The position numbers were made by a program, and so were the translations under genes. From Nitrosotalea sp. (GTDB lineage Archaea > Thermoproteota > Nitrososphaeria > Nitrososphaerales > Nitrosopumilaceae): 7,949 nucleotides of DNA. Below the pieces are notes generated by a model. It worked only from the letters and a program-made list of their open reading frames with translations. It ran no database searches and was not told where the DNA came from. This document shows, piece by piece, positions 6,671 to 7,949 of the stretch (its first letter is position 1; each line of letters starts with the position of its first letter). The stretch spans positions 1 to 7,949 of the forward strand of contig JAKEIJ010000069.1 of the NCBI GenBank assembly GCA_022545805.1. Reading direction: 5' to 3'.

Positions 6671-6689
6671 TATTTAGTATTTCTGAAAT
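6671..6689 (-). promoter_or_regulatory. Promoter of the small gene, with adjoining palindrome
   Basis: The minus-strand TATA-like box ATACTAAATA (6671-6680) is centred about 27 bases before ATG 6648. On its upstream side, and overlapping it by two bases, lies the perfect hyphenated palindrome ATTTCTGAAAT (6679-6689). That is where BRE/TFB or a regulator would bind. An operator role is speculative. Confidence 0.35.
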
Positions 6690-6778
6690 TTTGGCAATAA
6701 TGATGGATTACTTTTCAGAATGCTTGTGACAAATTATCATACGACGCCTTCATTAATCTTGAATGTATTACTCTCTTT

Positions 6779-6988
6779 ATGGTAGATGTGTTATCATCTG
6801 ATCTTGCTAGGGAACTTGTTACAAGATGCATTGTCATTACTGCCATTTTCTCGATAATTTCTTACTTTATCACACAAAGATATCAATCAAAATTAGATAA
6901 TTTGAAGAAAAAGATTCCAATACTCTTTGTTGTCTTTGGGGTAGTCATGTTGATAAATATCATATATGTACTTAACAGGAATCCGTGA
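6779..6988 (+). CDS. Small two-helix membrane protein of unknown function
   Basis: A 69-residue protein with two predicted membrane segments, about 16-32 (RCIVITAIFSIISYFIT) and 46-65 (IPILFVVFGVVMLINIIYVL). A basic connector containing KLDNLKKK joins them (38-45). By the positive-inside rule the connector should face the cytoplasm, with both ends outside. There is no cleavable signal peptide and no recognisable family. The start is ATG 6779. A weak TATA-like CATTAATC lies about 24 bases upstream. The gene diverges from the small ligase-linked gene across a 130-base intergenic region and is followed by S25e, which has its own strong promoter. Confidence 0.7.
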   Translation: MVDVLSSDLARELVTRCIVITAIFSIISYFITQRYQSKLDNLKKKIPILFVVFGVVMLINIIYVLNRNP

Positions 6989-7078
6989 TAAGATCTAAAG
7001 TAACAGGTCCTGAAAGTAAATGCGGAGAATTTTGTCTCTAAGGTCTCTTCAATTACCACGCACTGAAACTTTTGTTCG

Positions 7079-7088
7079 TTTATAAATA
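7079..7088 (+). promoter_or_regulatory. Strong archaeal TATA box for S25e
   Basis: TTTATAAATA is a near-ideal archaeal TATA element, centred 26 bases before the S25e ATG at 7109. Transcription should begin at or within a base or two of the start codon. The AGGAG just after the box is therefore unlikely to serve as a ribosome-binding site; it is also 16 bases from the ATG. Confidence 0.75.
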
Positions 7089-7108
7089 GGAGAAAAAAAG
7101 AATGACAT

Positions 7109-7420
7109 ATGGGCGGCGGAAAGAAACAATCTCCGGCACAGGCAGAAAAGTCTCAGACAGCCGAGGCTACAAAGAAGGAAGGCCAAAAGAAGGGAGAGCG
7201 AAAAGATCAAAAGACAAAGACAAACATTTCTGTTATCATTGATGAAAACCAAGCAATGAATTTCATCAAGGGTGCAAAGGTCTTTACCGTTCAGGAATTG
7301 TCAAGACAGACAAACGTCAAGATATCTGCAGCAAACGCACTGCTCCAAAAATTACTTCAAAAGGGAACGGTAAAGCGAGTTGGCGGATACAGCGGACACC
7401 ACATTTACGTTCCAGCTTGA
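7109..7420 (+). CDS. rps25e: Small ribosomal subunit protein eS25 (S25e)
   Basis: This 103-residue protein matches eS25, a small-subunit protein found in eukaryotes and part of the Archaea but not in Bacteria. The N-terminal third (1-38) is a disordered Lys/Gln/Glu-rich tail typical of the family. Residues 39-103 form the winged-helix domain, with the recognition segment VFTVQELSRQTNVKISAANA (58-77), LLQKLLQKGTVKRV (78-91) and the terminal strand GGYSGHHIYVPA. ATG 7109 is chosen because it sits 26 bases from the TATA box; ATG 7102 is out of frame. The gene is monocistronic. Its last 16 bases overlap the end of the convergent cyclophilin-like gene. Confidence 0.95.
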   Translation: MGGGKKQSPAQAEKSQTAEATKKEGQKKGERKDQKTKTNISVIIDENQAMNFIKGAKVFTVQELSRQTNVKISAANALLQKLLQKGTVKRVGGYSGHHIYVPA

Positions 7421-7791
7421 GTTATTGAAAATATATCTCCAGGTTTTATATTCTTCAGAGATTCTAGATTAGTTGTAATCTTTCCAACAAGTGTCATGGG
7501 TTTGGTTCCGGATATGTCATCAATGAAAAAACAGATCGAGCCGTTTGCAGCTAAAAATGCAGCATCTCCCTTTTTGAACTGGGTCTTGAGTTTTTCTCCA
7601 CCTGTCTTGATATTTGTATCCACATATGCTATGCTGGCACCCATCATGTGAGCATTACCTTCTATTGGAATGGATCGTGCAATGCCTCCGACTGTCTTTG
7701 GTGCCAAGTGGCGCTTTAGTTCAAGTGTAAGATCTACTTTTCCTTTCAATGATAGAACAAAATCAAGCTTTGAAACAGAGCCTGCACTCAT
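7405..7791 (-). CDS. Archaeal cyclophilin-like protein (DUF369 / PF04126 type)
   Basis: A 128-residue protein from ATG 7789-7791. A TTG at 7801-7803 would add four residues but is only about 14 bases from the TATA box, so the ATG is preferred. The pattern is that of the compact cyclophilin-like beta-barrel family found in archaea and Thermotoga: LELKRHLAPKTVGGIARSIP (23-42), EGNAHMMGASIAYV (44-57), FKKGDAAFLAANGSICFFID (72-91) and NLESLKNIKPGDIF (109-122). Peptidyl-prolyl isomerase activity is not established for this family, and the cyclophilin active-site Arg/Phe set is not evident, so the role is unknown. The protein is cytoplasmic, with no signal or membrane segment. Confidence 0.85.
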   Translation of the reverse strand: MSAGSVSKLDFVLSLKGKVDLTLELKRHLAPKTVGGIARSIPIEGNAHMMGASIAYVDTNIKTGGEKLKTQFKKGDAAFLAANGSICFFIDDISGTKPMTLVGKITTNLESLKNIKPGDIFSITQAGT

Positions 7792-7810
7792 TTTTGTGGA
7801 CAAGGATTAT

Positions 7811-7821
7811 GAATATATAAC
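7811..7821. promoter_or_regulatory. Shared bidirectional TATA element
   Basis: The sequence around TATATA (7814-7819) reads as a TATA box on both strands: GAATATATAAC forward and GTTATATATTC reverse. Its centre is 25.5 bases from the minus-strand ATG (7791) and 26.5 bases from the plus-strand ATG (7843). Both genes therefore have a TATA box at the exact distance for leaderless transcription, using the same six bases. Confidence 0.65.
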
Positions 7822-7842
7822 GTTTCTTTATCCAACATCTCA

Positions 7843-7949
7843 ATGTCGGATGAACCTGAGGAAGTAAGTGTAGATACCGAAGAGGTTCAGCCAGTTGAGG
7901 AAGAAGAACCAAATCTGGGTCCTGCTGTAGTCGAGGTTCCTGAAGCTCC
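7843..7949 (+). CDS. N-terminus of an unidentified acidic protein (partial)
   Basis: The frame opens at ATG 7843 and runs off the right edge after 35 codons. The visible segment begins MSDEPEEVSVDTEEVQPVEE. It holds 13 Asp/Glu and no Lys or Arg, with several Pro and Val, so it is a disordered, strongly acidic tail preceding an unseen domain. Such tails occur on nucleic-acid-associated and ribosome-associated proteins, but nothing here names the family. The start is supported by the TATA element 26 bases upstream. Confidence 0.65.
   Translation, partial: MSDEPEEVSVDTEEVQPVEEEEPNLGPAVVEVPEA

Noticed and set aside
6985..7066. Possible C/D box guide RNA (GTGATAA at 6985 as C box, CTGA at 7010 and 7063 as D'/D boxes)
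   Set aside because: The C box is imperfect and overlaps the stop codon of the membrane protein, no C' box is visible, and the span is long for an archaeal C/D RNA.
7049..7252. Minus-strand open frame with Leu/Cys-rich hydrophobic protein over the S25e start
   Set aside because: It is the reverse complement of the Lys/Glu-rich S25e tail; hydrophobic Leu/Cys/Ser runs are a typical shadow artefact.

Overview
The window looks archaeal, most likely from a low-GC ammonia-oxidising thaumarchaeon (Nitrososphaerota, Nitrosopumilus/Nitrosarchaeum-like). The evidence is an archaeal ATP-dependent DNA ligase, a tRNA-splicing endonuclease, eukaryote/archaeal ribosomal protein S25e, a DUF47 (PhoU-related) protein, an archaeal cyclophilin-like protein and TATA-box promoters about 26 nt ahead of start codons. 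The assignment to the ammonia oxidisers is an inference from overall gene style; no ammonia-oxidation marker lies here. Nearly all of the window is coding, and no tRNA, rRNA, CRISPR array or insertion sequence was seen.

Left part (1-2467). The last 19 codons of a plus-strand gene enter from the left edge. After a 180-base gap comes a minus-strand two-gene unit: a 593-residue tandem short-chain dehydrogenase (SDR) protein, then a MaoC/hot-dog protein whose start overlaps the SDR stop by one base. From memory, the SDR protein has the architecture of the C-terminal half of the Chloroflexus bi-functional malonyl-CoA reductase, but the SDR active-site Lys is Gln. The MaoC protein lacks the hydratase Asp and His. 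This pair is the most interesting part of the window.

Middle (2460-4484). A plus-strand pair of unrecognised small genes starts on top of the SDR start codon, head to head. It runs convergently into the minus-strand tRNA-splicing endonuclease with a 27-base overlap. Upstream of the endonuclease on the minus strand is the DUF47 gene, which ends in a T-rich terminator.

Right part (4556-7949). The minus strand carries DNA ligase, preceded by a small unrecognised gene that probably shares its transcript in part. Divergent from these is a 69-residue two-helix membrane protein, followed by S25e under a strong TATA box. S25e overlaps, tail to tail, the cyclophilin-like gene. That gene and a partial gene leaving the right edge diverge from one central TATATA located 25-27 bases from both start codons.

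The genes are mostly housekeeping (tRNA splicing, DNA joining, translation). The SDR-MaoC pair suggests acyl-CoA or short-chain acid chemistry.
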